A program made the translations under genes and the position numbers. The notes under the pieces are model-generated. The model made no database searches and was not told where the DNA came from. It saw only the letters and a program-made list of their open reading frames with translations. From Clostridium isatidis (GTDB taxonomy: Bacteria > Bacillota > Clostridia > Clostridiales > Clostridiaceae): a stretch of DNA of 64,000 nt. The DNA lies in assembly GCF_002285495.1 (NCBI RefSeq), contig NZ_CP016786.1, positions 262,001 to 326,000 of the forward strand. The letters are read 5' to 3'. Position 1 is the first letter of the stretch. The number at the start of each line of letters is the position of its first letter. Below, in pieces: positions 35,783-45,784 of this stretch.

Positions 35783-37042
35783 ATGGGAATGACAATGACA
35801 CAAAAAATATTAGCAGCACATGCAGGACTAGATAAAGTAAAGGCAGGACAGTTAATTGAGGCAAAATTGGATTTGGTGCTAGGTAATGATATAACATCAC
35901 CTGTAGCAGTAAAGGAATTTCAAAAATTAAATTTTAAAGAAGTTTTTGATAAAGATAAAGTTGCTATAGTTCCAGACCACTTTACACCTAATAAAGATAT
36001 AAAGGCAGCGGAACAATGTAAGTTCATAAGGAACTTTGCAAAAGAAAAAGAAATTACAAATTTCTTTGAAGTAGGTGAAATGGGAATAGAACATTGCTTA
36101 ATACCTGAAAAGGGCTTGGTAGTTGCAGGAGATGTGGTAATTGGGGCAGATTCACATACTTGTACCTATGGAGCACTAGGAGCTTTTTCAACAGGTATTG
36201 GCTCAACAGATATGGCAGCTGGTATGGCAACAGGAAAGTGCTGGTTTAAAGTTCCATCGGCAATAAAATTTGTACTCAGAAATAAACCATCAAAATGGGT
36301 AAGTGGAAAAGATATTATTCTTCATATAATTGGAATGATTGGGGTAGATGGAGCTCTTTATAAATCTATGGAGTTTGTAGGAGACGGAATACAATATTTA
36401 TCAATGGATGATAGATTTACAATGGCAAATATGGCAATTGAGGCTGGTGGAAAAAATGGAATTTTTCCAGTAGATGAAAAGACAATTGAGTATTTAAAAG
36501 AACATTCAACTAGAGAATATAAGGTTTATGAAGCAGATGAAGATGCAGAATATGATGAGGTTTATGAAATAGATTTAAGCAGCTTAAGACCGACAGTTGC
36601 ATTTCCACATTTACCAGATAATACGAGAACTATTGATGAAGTTGGGGATGTTGTTATAGATCAGGTAGTTATAGGTTCTTGCACAAATGGTAGAATATCA
36701 GATTTAAGAGTTGCAAGAGATATACTTAAAGGCAAGAAAGTGAAAAAAGGAGTGAGATGTATAGTCTTCCCTGGAACTCAAAAAATTTATCTTCAAGCTT
36801 TAGAAGAAGGAATAATTAAGGATTTAGTAGAAGCTGGAGCTGTTGTTTCTACACCAACTTGTGGACCATGTTTAGGTGGCCACATGGGAATACTTGCAAA
36901 GGGTGAAAGGGCTGTATCAACAACCAACAGAAATTTTGTTGGTAGAATGGGGCATGTTGAATCAGAAGTTTACTTAGCAAGTCCAGCAGTTGCAGCAGCA
37001 TCAGCAATAACAGGAAAAATAACAAATCCAGAGTTAATTTAA
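35783..37042 (+). CDS. leuC: 3-isopropylmalate/citramalate dehydratase, large subunit
   Basis: 419-residue aconitase-family subunit holding a 4Fe-4S cluster. Cluster Cys lie in GSCTNGR and in TPTCGPCLGGHMG; DSHTCTYGALG is also typical. Short archaeal/clostridial-type LeuC, which pairs with a separate small subunit (leuD, 13 bases downstream). It probably isomerises both citramalate and isopropylmalate. Confidence 0.94.
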   Translation: MGMTMTQKILAAHAGLDKVKAGQLIEAKLDLVLGNDITSPVAVKEFQKLNFKEVFDKDKVAIVPDHFTPNKDIKAAEQCKFIRNFAKEKEITNFFEVGEMGIEHCLIPEKGLVVAGDVVIGADSHTCTYGALGAFSTGIGSTDMAAGMATGKCWFKVPSAIKFVLRNKPSKWVSGKDIILHIIGMIGVDGALYKSMEFVGDGIQYLSMDDRFTMANMAIEAGGKNGIFPVDEKTIEYLKEHSTREYKVYEADEDAEYDEVYEIDLSSLRPTVAFPHLPDNTRTIDEVGDVVIDQVVIGSCTNGRISDLRVARDILKGKKVKKGVRCIVFPGTQKIYLQALEEGIIKDLVEAGAVVSTPTCGPCLGGHMGILAKGERAVSTTNRNFVGRMGHVESEVYLASPAVAAASAITGKITNPELI

Positions 37043-37055
37043 GGGGGAGATATAA

Positions 37056-37559
37056 ATGAAAGCAGTAGGAAAAGTTTTTAAATATGGAGATAACGTAGAT
37101 ACAGATGTAATTATTCCAGCAAGATATTTAAATACATCAGATCCAAAGGAACTAGCCAGTCACTGTATGGAGGATATTGATAAAGATTTTGTGAAAAAGG
37201 TAGAAGCTGGAGATATTATCGTTGCAAATAAAAATTTTGGATGTGGCTCTTCAAGAGAACATGCACCAATAGCAATTAAAGAAAGTGGAGTAAGTTGTGT
37301 TATTGCAAAAACCTTCGCAAGAATATTCTATAGAAATGCTATAAATATTGGACTTCCAATTTTAGAATGCGAAGAGGCTGTAGATAAAATAGATGCAGGG
37401 GACAAACTAGAAATAGACTTCACAACTGGAGTAATAACAAATCATACAAAAAATGAACAATACCAAGGGGAACCTTTCCCGGAATTTATGCAGGAAATAA
37501 TAAACTCAAATGGGCTAGTGAATTACATTAAAAACAAGAATAATTCAGTTAGGAGTTAG
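37056..37559 (+). CDS. leuD: 3-isopropylmalate/citramalate dehydratase, small subunit
   Basis: 167-residue swivel-domain subunit with DTDVIIPARYLNT and NFGCGSSREHAPIAI. GGGGGAG precedes ATG. The last few residues (NNSVRS) and the stop codon are written in the GTTAGGAG repeat array that begins at 37548, so the natural C-terminus appears to have been replaced by repeat-derived sequence; the enzyme should still be functional. Confidence 0.94.
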   Translation: MKAVGKVFKYGDNVDTDVIIPARYLNTSDPKELASHCMEDIDKDFVKKVEAGDIIVANKNFGCGSSREHAPIAIKESGVSCVIAKTFARIFYRNAINIGLPILECEEAVDKIDAGDKLEIDFTTGVITNHTKNEQYQGEPFPEFMQEIINSNGLVNYIKNKNNSVRS

Positions 37560-37712
37560 TAGTTTGGAGTTAGTAGTTTGGAGTGTGGAGTGTTGAGTGT
37601 GGAGCTTAATTTAGTCAGTAGTTTGGAGTTTGGAGTTTAGCTTAGTTAGGAGTTGGGGTAAGAAGCATAAGTTAGAGTTAAGAAGTGATAGGTAAGAAGT
37701 AATAAGCAAAAA
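37548..37712. repeat. GTTAGGAG/GTTTGGAG repeat array between leuD and leuB
   Basis: About 165 bases of degenerate direct units (TTAGGAG, TTAGTAG, TTTGGAG, TGTGGAG), grading into AAGAAGT-type units near 37665-37700. Same unit family as 28421-28586, but without the complementary arm. It overlaps the end of leuD and supplies its stop codon. No gene or promoter is evident inside; leuB's GGGGGGA ribosome site lies just after it. Confidence 0.8.
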
Positions 37713-37752
37713 AATATAGTGAACAGTGAACTGAATAGTTGGGGGGATTAAA

Positions 37753-38829
37753 ATGAATTATAAAATAGCTGTAATAGCAGGAGATGGAATTGGTCCAGAA
37801 GTTGTTGAAGAAACTGTGAATATTTTAAATTGTGTTGGGGATAAATTTAATCATAAGTTTGAATATGAATATCTTTTAGCAGGAGGTTGTGCAATAGACG
37901 AGAAGGGTATACCTCTTCCAGAAGAAACTTTAGAAGCTTGTAAAAAGGCAGATGCAGTTTTACTTGGTGCTGTAGGAGGACCTAAATGGGACAATCCTGA
38001 TGCAAAAATAAGACCTGAACAAGCCTTATTAGGTCTTAGGGGAGGTCTTGGACTTTTTTGTAATTTAAGACCAGCTCTTTTATATGCCCCATTAAAGGAA
38101 GCATCACCTCTTAAGGATTCAATTATAGGAGATGGAATAGATATATGCGTTGTTAGAGAACTAACAGGAGGCATATATTTTGGTGAAAGAGGAAGAGAAG
38201 AAATTAATGGTGTTAAGGGAGCTTATGATACTGAAAGATATAATGAAAATGAGGTAAGAAGAATAGGTAAAATTGCCTTTGAAACAGCAATGAAAAGAAA
38301 TAAAAAGCTAACAAGTATTGATAAGGCCAATATACTGGAAAGTTCAAGGCTTTGGAGAAAGGTAATAGATGAATTGGCAAAGGAATATCCAGAGGTAGAA
38401 GTAAATCATATGTATGTTGATAATGCAGCAATGCAGCTTGTAAGAAATCCAAAACAATTTGATGTAATTGTTACTTCCAATATGTTTGGTGATATTTTAT
38501 CAGACGAAGCTAGTATGATAACAGGTTCAATAGGTATGCTGCCTTCAGCATCATTGGGAGAAGGCAAAAAAGGAATGTATGAGCCAATCCATGGAAGTGC
38601 ACCTGATATTGCTGGTCAAGGAATAGCTAATCCTCTAGCAACAATATTATCAGCTGCAATGATGCTTAGATATAGCTTTGATTTAGAAGAAGAAGCAAAA
38701 GCTATAGAAAAGGCAGTTGTTAGTGTTCTTGAAGAGGGTTATAGGACTGCAGATATTATGAGTGAAGGAAATAAGTTAGTTGGAACAAAGGAGATAGGAA
38801 AACTTGTACTAGAAAAAATATTGAGTTAA
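37753..38829 (+). CDS. leuB: 3-isopropylmalate dehydrogenase
   Basis: 358-residue NAD-dependent decarboxylating dehydrogenase. IAVIAGDGIGPEVV at the N-terminus, VRELTGGIYFGERG at the substrate site, Asp-metal segment VTSNMFGDILSDEASMI, and HGSAPDIAGQGIANP for NAD. In this operon it probably acts on both 3-methylmalate (isoleucine) and isopropylmalate (leucine). ATG 37753 follows GGGGGGA. Confidence 0.95.
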   Translation: MNYKIAVIAGDGIGPEVVEETVNILNCVGDKFNHKFEYEYLLAGGCAIDEKGIPLPEETLEACKKADAVLLGAVGGPKWDNPDAKIRPEQALLGLRGGLGLFCNLRPALLYAPLKEASPLKDSIIGDGIDICVVRELTGGIYFGERGREEINGVKGAYDTERYNENEVRRIGKIAFETAMKRNKKLTSIDKANILESSRLWRKVIDELAKEYPEVEVNHMYVDNAAMQLVRNPKQFDVIVTSNMFGDILSDEASMITGSIGMLPSASLGEGKKGMYEPIHGSAPDIAGQGIANPLATILSAAMMLRYSFDLEEEAKAIEKAVVSVLEEGYRTADIMSEGNKLVGTKEIGKLVLEKILS

Positions 38830-38842
38830 AGGAAGTGTTATT

Positions 38843-40501
38843 ATGAGAAGTGATGCAATAAAGAAAGGAGCTTCTAGGGCTCCTCATAGATCATTACTTA
38901 AGGCAACTGGATTGACTGATGAAGAAATAGATAGACCCTTAATAGGAATTGTAACTTCACAAAATGATATAATTCCTGGCCATATTAATTTAGATAAGAT
39001 AACAGAAGCTGTAAAAAAAGGCATCCTTCTGAAGGGCGGAACTCCAATAATATTTCCAGCTATAGGAGTATGTGATGGTATAGCAATGGGTCATGAGGGA
39101 ATGAGATATTCATTACCCACTAGGGAATTAATTGCAGATTCTATAGAGTGTATGGCTAAGGCCCATCAATTTGATGCCTTAGTGTTTATTCCAAACTGTG
39201 ACAAAATCGTTCCAGGGATGTTAATGGCTGCTTTAAGGCTTAATATACCATCGATTTTTGTCAGCGGCGGTCCAATGTTAGCAGGTAAATTTAAGGGAAA
39301 AGAAGTATCTCTTTCAACTATGTTTGAAGCGGTGGGAACTTATGAGAGTGGAAATATATCTAAAGGGGATTTGTTAAATTTAGAAAATAATGCTTGTCCT
39401 ACATGTGGTTCTTGTTCTGGAATGTTTACTGCAAATTCAATGAATTGCTTGTCAGAAGCTTTGGGGTTAGCTCTACCAGGCAATGGCACAATCCCAGCTG
39501 TTTATTCAGAAAGAATTAGACTAGCTAAGATGGCAGGAATGCAGATAATGAATATTCTTAAGGAAGATATAAAACCAAGAGATATAGTTACAAAATCAGC
39601 ATTAATTAATGCCCTTAAAGTAGATATGGCCCTTGGATGCTCAACCAATAGTATTCTGCATTTATTAGCTATAGCTAATGAAGCAAAAATAGAGTTAAAT
39701 TATGAAATTATAGATAAGGTATCAGAAATTACCCCTAATTTATGTAAACTTGCGCCAGCTTCAGATACCCACATTGAGGAATTATACTGGGCTGGTGGCA
39801 TTCAAGCAGTAATTAAGGAACTTTCAAAGAAGGATTTAATAGCTCTTGACTGCATTACAGTTACAGGAAAAAGCCATAGAGAAAATATTAAGGATGCAGA
39901 GGTTTTAAATTATGATGTTATAAGACCTATAGATAAGCCTTATAGTGAAATAGGAGGAATAAAAGTTCTTAAAGGAAACTTGGCTAAAGAAGGGGCAGTA
40001 GTTAAAAAGTCAGCAGTACTAGAAGAAATGCTGGTTCATACTGGATCGGCAAGGGTGTTTGATAGTGAAGAAGATGCAATAAAAGCTATTTTATCAAGGA
40101 AAATAGTTAAGGGTGATGTTGTAGTCATTAGATATGAAGGACCAAAAGGCGGACCTGGTATGAGGGAAATGCTGTCACCAACCTCAGCAATTGCAGGAAT
40201 GGGCTTAGATAAATATGTAGCCTTGATAACAGATGGAAGATTTAGTGGAGCTACAAGAGGAGCATCTATAGGACACGTTGCACCAGAGGCTGCTGAAGGG
40301 GGAGTAATAGCGCTAGTAGAAGAAGGAGACAAAATATCAATAGATATTATAAATGGTAAACTAGAGCTGCTAGTTCCAGAGGAAGTTTTAGAAGAAAGAA
40401 GAAAAAGATTAAAAGCTTTTGAACCAAAGATTAAAGAGGGGTATTTATATAGATATTCAAAATTAGTAAGTTCATCAAGCAAAGGAGCAATATTAAAATA
40501 A
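38843..40501 (+). CDS. ilvD: Dihydroxy-acid dehydratase
   Basis: 552-residue Fe-S dehydratase of isoleucine and valine synthesis. Cluster Cys are visible in FIPNCDKIVPGM, NACPTCGSCSGMF and the intervening region; the C-terminal TDGRFSGATRGASIGH is canonical. It lies 13 bases after leuB, in operon order. Confidence 0.95.
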   Translation: MRSDAIKKGASRAPHRSLLKATGLTDEEIDRPLIGIVTSQNDIIPGHINLDKITEAVKKGILLKGGTPIIFPAIGVCDGIAMGHEGMRYSLPTRELIADSIECMAKAHQFDALVFIPNCDKIVPGMLMAALRLNIPSIFVSGGPMLAGKFKGKEVSLSTMFEAVGTYESGNISKGDLLNLENNACPTCGSCSGMFTANSMNCLSEALGLALPGNGTIPAVYSERIRLAKMAGMQIMNILKEDIKPRDIVTKSALINALKVDMALGCSTNSILHLLAIANEAKIELNYEIIDKVSEITPNLCKLAPASDTHIEELYWAGGIQAVIKELSKKDLIALDCITVTGKSHRENIKDAEVLNYDVIRPIDKPYSEIGGIKVLKGNLAKEGAVVKKSAVLEEMLVHTGSARVFDSEEDAIKAILSRKIVKGDVVVIRYEGPKGGPGMREMLSPTSAIAGMGLDKYVALITDGRFSGATRGASIGHVAPEAAEGGVIALVEEGDKISIDIINGKLELLVPEEVLEERRKRLKAFEPKIKEGYLYRYSKLVSSSSKGAILK

Positions 40502-40550
40502 TGGACAATTCTCCATTGTTCATTGTGAATTGATAAAAAGGGGGGCTTTT

Positions 40551-42227
40551 ATGTATTTAACTGGGGCAGAAATTTTAGTTAAATCCCTTTTGGATGAAGG
40601 TGTTGATACCATTTTTGGATATCCAGGAGGGGCTGTTTTAAATATATATGATGAATTATATAAATACAAAGATAAGATAAGGCATATTTTAATGGCTCAT
40701 GAGCAGGGGGCAGCTCATGCAGCTGATGGATATGCAAGGGCGACGGGAAAGGTTGGAGTTTGTTTAGCTACTTCTGGCCCTGGGGCAACAAATCTTGTAA
40801 CAGGAATAGCTACAGCTTATATGGATTCAATACCTATGGTTGCAATAACAGGAAATGTTCCAAGAAATCTGCTTGGAAAGGACAGCTTTCAAGAAGTCGA
40901 TATAACTGGAATAACAATGCCAATAACTAAGTATAACTATATAGTTAAGGATATAAAGGATTTACAAAAAATAATAAGAGAGGCCTTTTATATTGCTAAG
41001 GAGGGGAGACCGGGGCCTGTACTTATAGATATACCAAAAGATATTACGGCTGAAAAAGCTGAATACAAGCCTTTAATACCTAAAAAAGTAGAAAGAAAGG
41101 TAAAAAACTTAACAGAAAAGGATTTAGAAAAGGTTGCAAAACTTATTAATGAGGCTAAAAATCCTTTCATCTATGCCGGGGGAGGAGTAGTGGCTTCAGG
41201 AGCTTATGATGAACTTATTGAATTAGTAAATAAAATTAATTCACCAATAGCTACATCTCTTATGGCAATTTCAGCTTTTCCACAGGAGCATCCATTATAT
41301 ACAGGAATGATTGGAATGCACGGATCAAAAGCATCAAATATTTTAGCATCAAAGTGTGATCTATTAATTTGCTTAGGTGCTAGATTTAACGATAGAGTTA
41401 TAAGCAATCAAAAGCATATAAAAAATGCAAAGGTAGTTCATATAGATGTAGATCCAGCTGAAATTAATAAGAATATTAAAGCTGATGCATTTATTATTGG
41501 GGATTTAAAAAGTGTTCTTCAAAGGCTTATTTCATTACTTAAAGAAAAGAAAGATGAAGAATGGCTAGAAAAGGTTGAGGAATTAAAGTCATTAAATGTG
41601 ATAAAAGATACAGATACAGGGGAGTTGACACCAGAATTTTTATTTAAAAAATTAGATGAATTTGATGATGGGAATTTTATAATAACAACAGAAGTTGGAC
41701 AACATCAGATGTGGGCAGCTAAATATTATAAGTTTAGGAAACCTAGAAGCTTTATATCTTCTGGAGGACTTGGAACAATGGGATATGGTCTTGGGGCAGC
41801 CATTGGGGCTCAAGTTGCTTTAAAGGATAGAAGAGTAATTAATATAGCTGGAGATGGGAGTTTTGGAATGAACTGCAATGAATTAGTAACTGCAGTTAAA
41901 AATAACTTACCTATTATAGTAATAATTTTTAATAACAATTCCTTGGGGATGGTAAGACAATGGCAAAGTTTATTCTATGAAGAAAGATATTCTTATACAA
42001 CCTTAAACAGGGCAACTGACTTTGTTAAATTAGCAGAAGCTTTTGGCGGTAGAGGCTATAGAGTTTTTAGAAAAGAAGATTTAAAGGATGTATTAACACA
42101 GGCATTAGAAAATAAGGGTCCTGTTGTAATAGATTATGTTGTTGATAATGATAGAAAGGTATTTCCAATGGTTGCACCAGGTGCAGCAATTGATGAAATA
42201 ATAAGTGAAGAAAATATAAATAATTAG
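40551..42227 (+). CDS. ilvB: Acetolactate synthase, catalytic (large) subunit
   Basis: 558-residue thiamine-diphosphate enzyme making acetolactate or acetohydroxybutyrate. The ThDP-activating Glu is in LMAHEQGAAHAADGYARATG; the cofactor motif is NIAGDGSFGMNCNELVTA continuing to NNNSLGM. ATG 40551 after AAGGGGGGC is preferred to an in-frame TTG at 40530, since the bases before it are intergenic AATTG-type repeat sequence (40503-40532). Its regulatory subunit is encoded at the head of the operon. Confidence 0.95.
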   Translation: MYLTGAEILVKSLLDEGVDTIFGYPGGAVLNIYDELYKYKDKIRHILMAHEQGAAHAADGYARATGKVGVCLATSGPGATNLVTGIATAYMDSIPMVAITGNVPRNLLGKDSFQEVDITGITMPITKYNYIVKDIKDLQKIIREAFYIAKEGRPGPVLIDIPKDITAEKAEYKPLIPKKVERKVKNLTEKDLEKVAKLINEAKNPFIYAGGGVVASGAYDELIELVNKINSPIATSLMAISAFPQEHPLYTGMIGMHGSKASNILASKCDLLICLGARFNDRVISNQKHIKNAKVVHIDVDPAEINKNIKADAFIIGDLKSVLQRLISLLKEKKDEEWLEKVEELKSLNVIKDTDTGELTPEFLFKKLDEFDDGNFIITTEVGQHQMWAAKYYKFRKPRSFISSGGLGTMGYGLGAAIGAQVALKDRRVINIAGDGSFGMNCNELVTAVKNNLPIIVIIFNNNSLGMVRQWQSLFYEERYSYTTLNRATDFVKLAEAFGGRGYRVFRKEDLKDVLTQALENKGPVVIDYVVDNDRKVFPMVAPGAAIDEIISEENINN

Positions 42228-42238
42228 GGGGATGTAAA

Positions 42239-43243
42239 ATGGCAAAAATGTATTATGAAAAAGATACAAATTTAAAGTTATTAGAGGGAAAAAAGGTAGC
42301 AATAATAGGATATGGCAGCCAAGGTCATGCTCATGCATTAAACTTAAAGGAAAGCGGAGTAGATGTTGTTGTTGGTCTTTATGAAGGAAGTAAATCTAAA
42401 GAGAGAGCCGAAAAGGCAGGATTAGAAGTTTTAACTGTAGCTGAAGCTGCAAAATTAGCAGATGTTATAATGATACTATTACCAGATGAAAAACAAGCAG
42501 CTGTATATAAATCAGAAATTGCACCAAATTTAGAAAAGGGTAATGCGCTTGTTTTTGCTCATGGATTTAATATCCACTATGGTCAAATTGTTCCGCCGGC
42601 AGATGTAGATGTATTTATGTGTGCTCCAAAGGGCCCAGGCCATATGGTTAGAAGAACTTATACAGAAGGTTCTGGAGTTCCATGTTTAATAGCAGTTTAT
42701 CAAGATGCAACTGGTAATGCAAAAGATTTAGCATTAGCATATGCAAATGGAATTGGAGGAGCTAGAGCAGGTATCTTAGAAACTACTTTTAAAGATGAAA
42801 CAGAAACAGATTTGTTTGGAGAGCAGGCTGTTCTTTGTGGAGGAGTTACTGCCCTTATAAAAGCAGGCTTTGAAACATTAGTAGAAGCTGGATATGCTCC
42901 AGAAAATGCATATTTTGAATGTCTGCATGAAATGAAACTGATAGTAGATTTAATGTACCAAGGTGGTATGGCAGCTATGAGATATTCCATTTCTGATACA
43001 GCTGAATATGGTGATTATCTTGTAGGAGACAGAATTATCACAGAAGATACTAAGAAAGAAATGAAAAAGGTATTAAAAGAAATTCAAGATGGAACTTTTG
43101 CTAAGAATTGGCTTTTAGAAAACCAAGTTGGAAGACCAATGTTTAATGCAAGAAGAAGATTAGAAGCAGAACACCCAATTGAAAAGGTAGGAAAAGAATT
43201 AAGAGAAATGATGAGCTGGATTGATACTAAAAAGTTAGATTAA
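42239..43243 (+). CDS. ilvC: Ketol-acid reductoisomerase
   Basis: 334-residue class I (short) KARI, converting acetolactate to dihydroxyisovalerate with NAD(P)H. Rossmann motif GYGSQGHAHALNLKESG, metal Asp/Glu in DLFGEQAVLCGG and ECLHEMKLIVDLMY. AGGGGGATG precedes ATG 42239. Last gene of the operon, followed by a terminator. Confidence 0.96.
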   Translation: MAKMYYEKDTNLKLLEGKKVAIIGYGSQGHAHALNLKESGVDVVVGLYEGSKSKERAEKAGLEVLTVAEAAKLADVIMILLPDEKQAAVYKSEIAPNLEKGNALVFAHGFNIHYGQIVPPADVDVFMCAPKGPGHMVRRTYTEGSGVPCLIAVYQDATGNAKDLALAYANGIGGARAGILETTFKDETETDLFGEQAVLCGGVTALIKAGFETLVEAGYAPENAYFECLHEMKLIVDLMYQGGMAAMRYSISDTAEYGDYLVGDRIITEDTKKEMKKVLKEIQDGTFAKNWLLENQVGRPMFNARRRLEAEHPIEKVGKELREMMSWIDTKKLD

Positions 43244-43250
43244 AGATATA

Positions 43251-43291
43251 AAAGGGGCAATATCAAGAAATTTTGATATAGCTCCTTTTAT
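43251..43291 (+). terminator. Terminator of the ilv-leu operon
   Basis: Imperfect stem AAAGGGGC-A-ATATCAA (43251-43266) with TTGATAT-A-GCTCCTTT (43272-43288), one mismatch and one G-U pair, then TTATAATTAT. The weak T run makes it a moderate terminator. Confidence 0.75.
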
Positions 43292-43510
43292 AATTATATA
43301 ATAAATGCAGACACTAATACTTGATATTTTAAATAAGGAAACTTACAATGGTAATAATATAAAATATTAATTAATAAAAATTATTTGTTTTAAAGTTATA
43401 ATTATAAAAGTTAGGAGCTTAATTAAAGAGTAATTATGAAAAATGGATTTAATAAATTTATAAAATTAATCAAAGGTAAAGATAAAAATATAGAGAAGGG
43501 AAGTGATAAT

Positions 43511-44287
43511 ATGAAAAATAAGATGCCTGTTATATTTATAGGTCATGGAAGTCCTTTAAATATGATTTTAGATAATGATTATACAAGAGATTTAAGTGAA
43601 TTCGGAAAAAGCTTAGAAAGGCCAAAGGCAATACTTGTAATATCAGCCCATTTTTATACAAAGGGTTCATATATAACTTATTCAGATAAACCTAAACAAA
43701 TATATGATTTTTACGGCTTTCCAGATGAAATGTACAAAATGGAGTATAGACCAGATGGGGGAAAAGAATATGCATTAAAAACATATGAGCTCTTAAAGGA
43801 TTTTGGAGTTAAGTTAACAGAAGATTGGGGATTAGACCATGGTTCTTGGGGAATATTGCATTTTTTATTCCCTAAAGCAGATGTGCCAACTTTCCAACTA
43901 AGTATAAATGCTGATTTAACAGAAGAAGAACATTATAATATGGCAAAGAAATTATTAAAATTAAGAGAAGAAGGAGTTTTAATAATTGGAAGCGGCAATA
44001 TATCCCACAATTTAAGAGTAATGGAATATGAAATGGATGCTAAGCCTCTTGAATTTGCTTTAGAATTTGATGAATATATTAAAAAGTCATTATTAGAGGG
44101 AAATCATGAAAATGTGATTAATTATAAAAAATTAGGAGAAATAGCAAGTCTAGCAGTTCCAACTCCTGATCATTATCTTCCGCTGATTTATACAATAGCC
44201 CTTCAAGAAGAAGGAGAAAAAATAGATTTTATTCATGAAAACATACAAAATGGTTCAATGGCTATGAGAAGTTTTATAATCAATTGA
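43511..44287 (+). CDS. Class III extradiol dioxygenase-like protein (LigB/DODA, YgiD group)
   Basis: About 258 residues of the LigB fold. Metal-site His segments are visible: FIGHGSPLN at the N-terminus, LVISAHFY, LDHGSWGIL and GSGNISHNLR. Family members open catechol-type rings (for example DOPA); the substrate here is unknown. ATG 43511, after GAAGGGAAGTG, gives the family N-terminus; an in-frame ATG at 43436 would add 25 basic residues behind a weaker ribosome site. The stop lies inside an AATTGATAATTAA repeat-type sequence. Confidence 0.82.
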   Translation: MKNKMPVIFIGHGSPLNMILDNDYTRDLSEFGKSLERPKAILVISAHFYTKGSYITYSDKPKQIYDFYGFPDEMYKMEYRPDGGKEYALKTYELLKDFGVKLTEDWGLDHGSWGILHFLFPKADVPTFQLSINADLTEEEHYNMAKKLLKLREEGVLIIGSGNISHNLRVMEYEMDAKPLEFALEFDEYIKKSLLEGNHENVINYKKLGEIASLAVPTPDHYLPLIYTIALQEEGEKIDFIHENIQNGSMAMRSFIIN

Positions 44288-44450
44288 TAGTTACCAATTG
44301 ATAATTAAGGAGAACTTTCTCTTTATTTTACATTTAAAATTTTAACTTATATGATATAACTTATGTGATATAATAATGCTGGATTAAATGTTGTCCAATA
44401 ATTATATATATATTTAATACAATAATTTTATCTGAAAGGAAGTATTGAAT

Positions 44451-45398
44451 TTGAAAATAAAAAGTTTTCTAAAGCTAGTAGAGATACAAACAAAGGCTGC
44501 AAGTGTAATTCCATATTTTTTAGCCTCCTTATTTGTATATTATAGATATAATATTTTTAATTTTAAAAATGCAATAATAATGTTTTTCTCAATGCTTATT
44601 TTTGATATGACAACTACAGCAATAAATAATTATATAGACTATGCAAAGGCAATAAAAAAAGAAGGATTTGGATATGAAAGTCATAATGCAATTGTAAGAG
44701 ATAAATTAAATCCAGATCATGTAAGATATTTAATATATGCAATGTTAGGAACAGCAGCTCTTTTAGGATTATTATTAGTTGCAAATACAAATATTGTGGT
44801 TTTATTACTTGGTGCATTAGCCTTTGTTATTGGTATTACTTATACCTTTGGACCAATTCCAATTTCTAGAACTCCCTTTGGGGAATTATTTTCCGGTCTT
44901 GCAATGGGATTTTTATTAACTTTTATAACTATGTATATACATATATTTGACAGAGGGATATTAAATATCGATTATACAAATTTTAATAGTATAAATATAG
45001 TATTTAACTTAAAAGAACTTGTTATTTTATTTATAGTTTGCTTACCTGCAATAACAGGAATTGCAAATATTATGTTGGCAAATAATATCTGTGATATAGA
45101 AGATGATATAGTAAATAAGAGATATACTCTTCCAATTTATATAGGCAAGGAAAATGCCCTTAAATTATTTAAGTGGCTATATTATATTGGTTATATGGCA
45201 ATTGTTATAGCCGTTGTTATTAGAGTTCTTCCTCTTTATTCTCTTTTATCAGTTTTAGTACTAAAAAAGGTCAAGGAAAATATAGATAAATTTAATGAAC
45301 TTCAAACTAAAAAAGATACTTTTGGATTAGCAGTTGAAAACTTTGCCCTTACTAATATTGTACTAGCTATTACTATTTTAGTTGGAGTAATAATATAA
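44451..45398 (+). CDS. UbiA-family prenyltransferase (MenA-like)
   Basis: About 315 residues with eight or nine membrane helices. The second Asp-rich motif is intact (NNICDIEDDIVNKR); the first, normally NDxxDxxxD, reads NNYIDYAKA, so it is degenerate. MenA prenylates dihydroxynaphthoate for menaquinone, but no men genes are near, so the acceptor is open. The starts are TTG (44451 best spaced from AAAGGA, 44445 possible). It is coupled to the next gene by a TAATG overlap. Confidence 0.82.
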   Translation: MKIKSFLKLVEIQTKAASVIPYFLASLFVYYRYNIFNFKNAIIMFFSMLIFDMTTTAINNYIDYAKAIKKEGFGYESHNAIVRDKLNPDHVRYLIYAMLGTAALLGLLLVANTNIVVLLLGALAFVIGITYTFGPIPISRTPFGELFSGLAMGFLLTFITMYIHIFDRGILNIDYTNFNSINIVFNLKELVILFIVCLPAITGIANIMLANNICDIEDDIVNKRYTLPIYIGKENALKLFKWLYYIGYMAIVIAVVIRVLPLYSLLSVLVLKKVKENIDKFNELQTKKDTFGLAVENFALTNIVLAITILVGVII

Positions 45399-45640
45399 TG
45401 AATTATGTTTATATGTTAGAATGTTCTGATGGAAGTTTATATACAGGATGGACAAACAACTTAGAAAAAAGAATTGCAGCTCATAATAATGGAAAGGGAG
45501 CAAAATATACAAGGGTAAGGCTTCCAGTAAAATTAGTTTATTATGAAGAATATGAAGATAAAATAGAAGCAATGAAAAGGGAATATGAAATAAAACAATT
45601 ATCAAGAAAAGAAAAGGTAAAGTTAATTAAATTTCAATAA
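45398..45640 (+). CDS. GIY-YIG domain protein (UPF0213-like)
   Basis: 80-residue single-domain GIY-YIG nuclease-fold protein. VYMLECSDGSLYTGWT carries the paired Tyr motif, with Arg in LEKRIAAHN, the KYTR segment and the Glu in YEDKIEAMKREYEIK. Similar to YazA/YhbQ, with proposed roles in DNA repair. The ATG overlaps the upstream stop. Confidence 0.87.
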   Translation: MNYVYMLECSDGSLYTGWTNNLEKRIAAHNNGKGAKYTRVRLPVKLVYYEEYEDKIEAMKREYEIKQLSRKEKVKLIKFQ

Positions 45641-45784
45641 AATATTATAGTAAATTTATATTTAATTATGGGATTAATGCAAAAAATGGAATGTTGAAAG
45701 TATTTTTTGTAATAATCCTTTTTTATTAATTAAAATATAAACTATTCAGGAAATTAAGTAAAAAATATAAATGTATTCAATATA

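Noticed and set aside
40036..40482. 148-codon minus-strand frame opposite ilvD
   Set aside because: Shadow of the conserved C-terminus of IlvD.
43436..43510. 25-residue N-terminal extension of the LigB-type dioxygenase
   Set aside because: Weaker ribosome site and not part of the family fold; the internal ATG is better.
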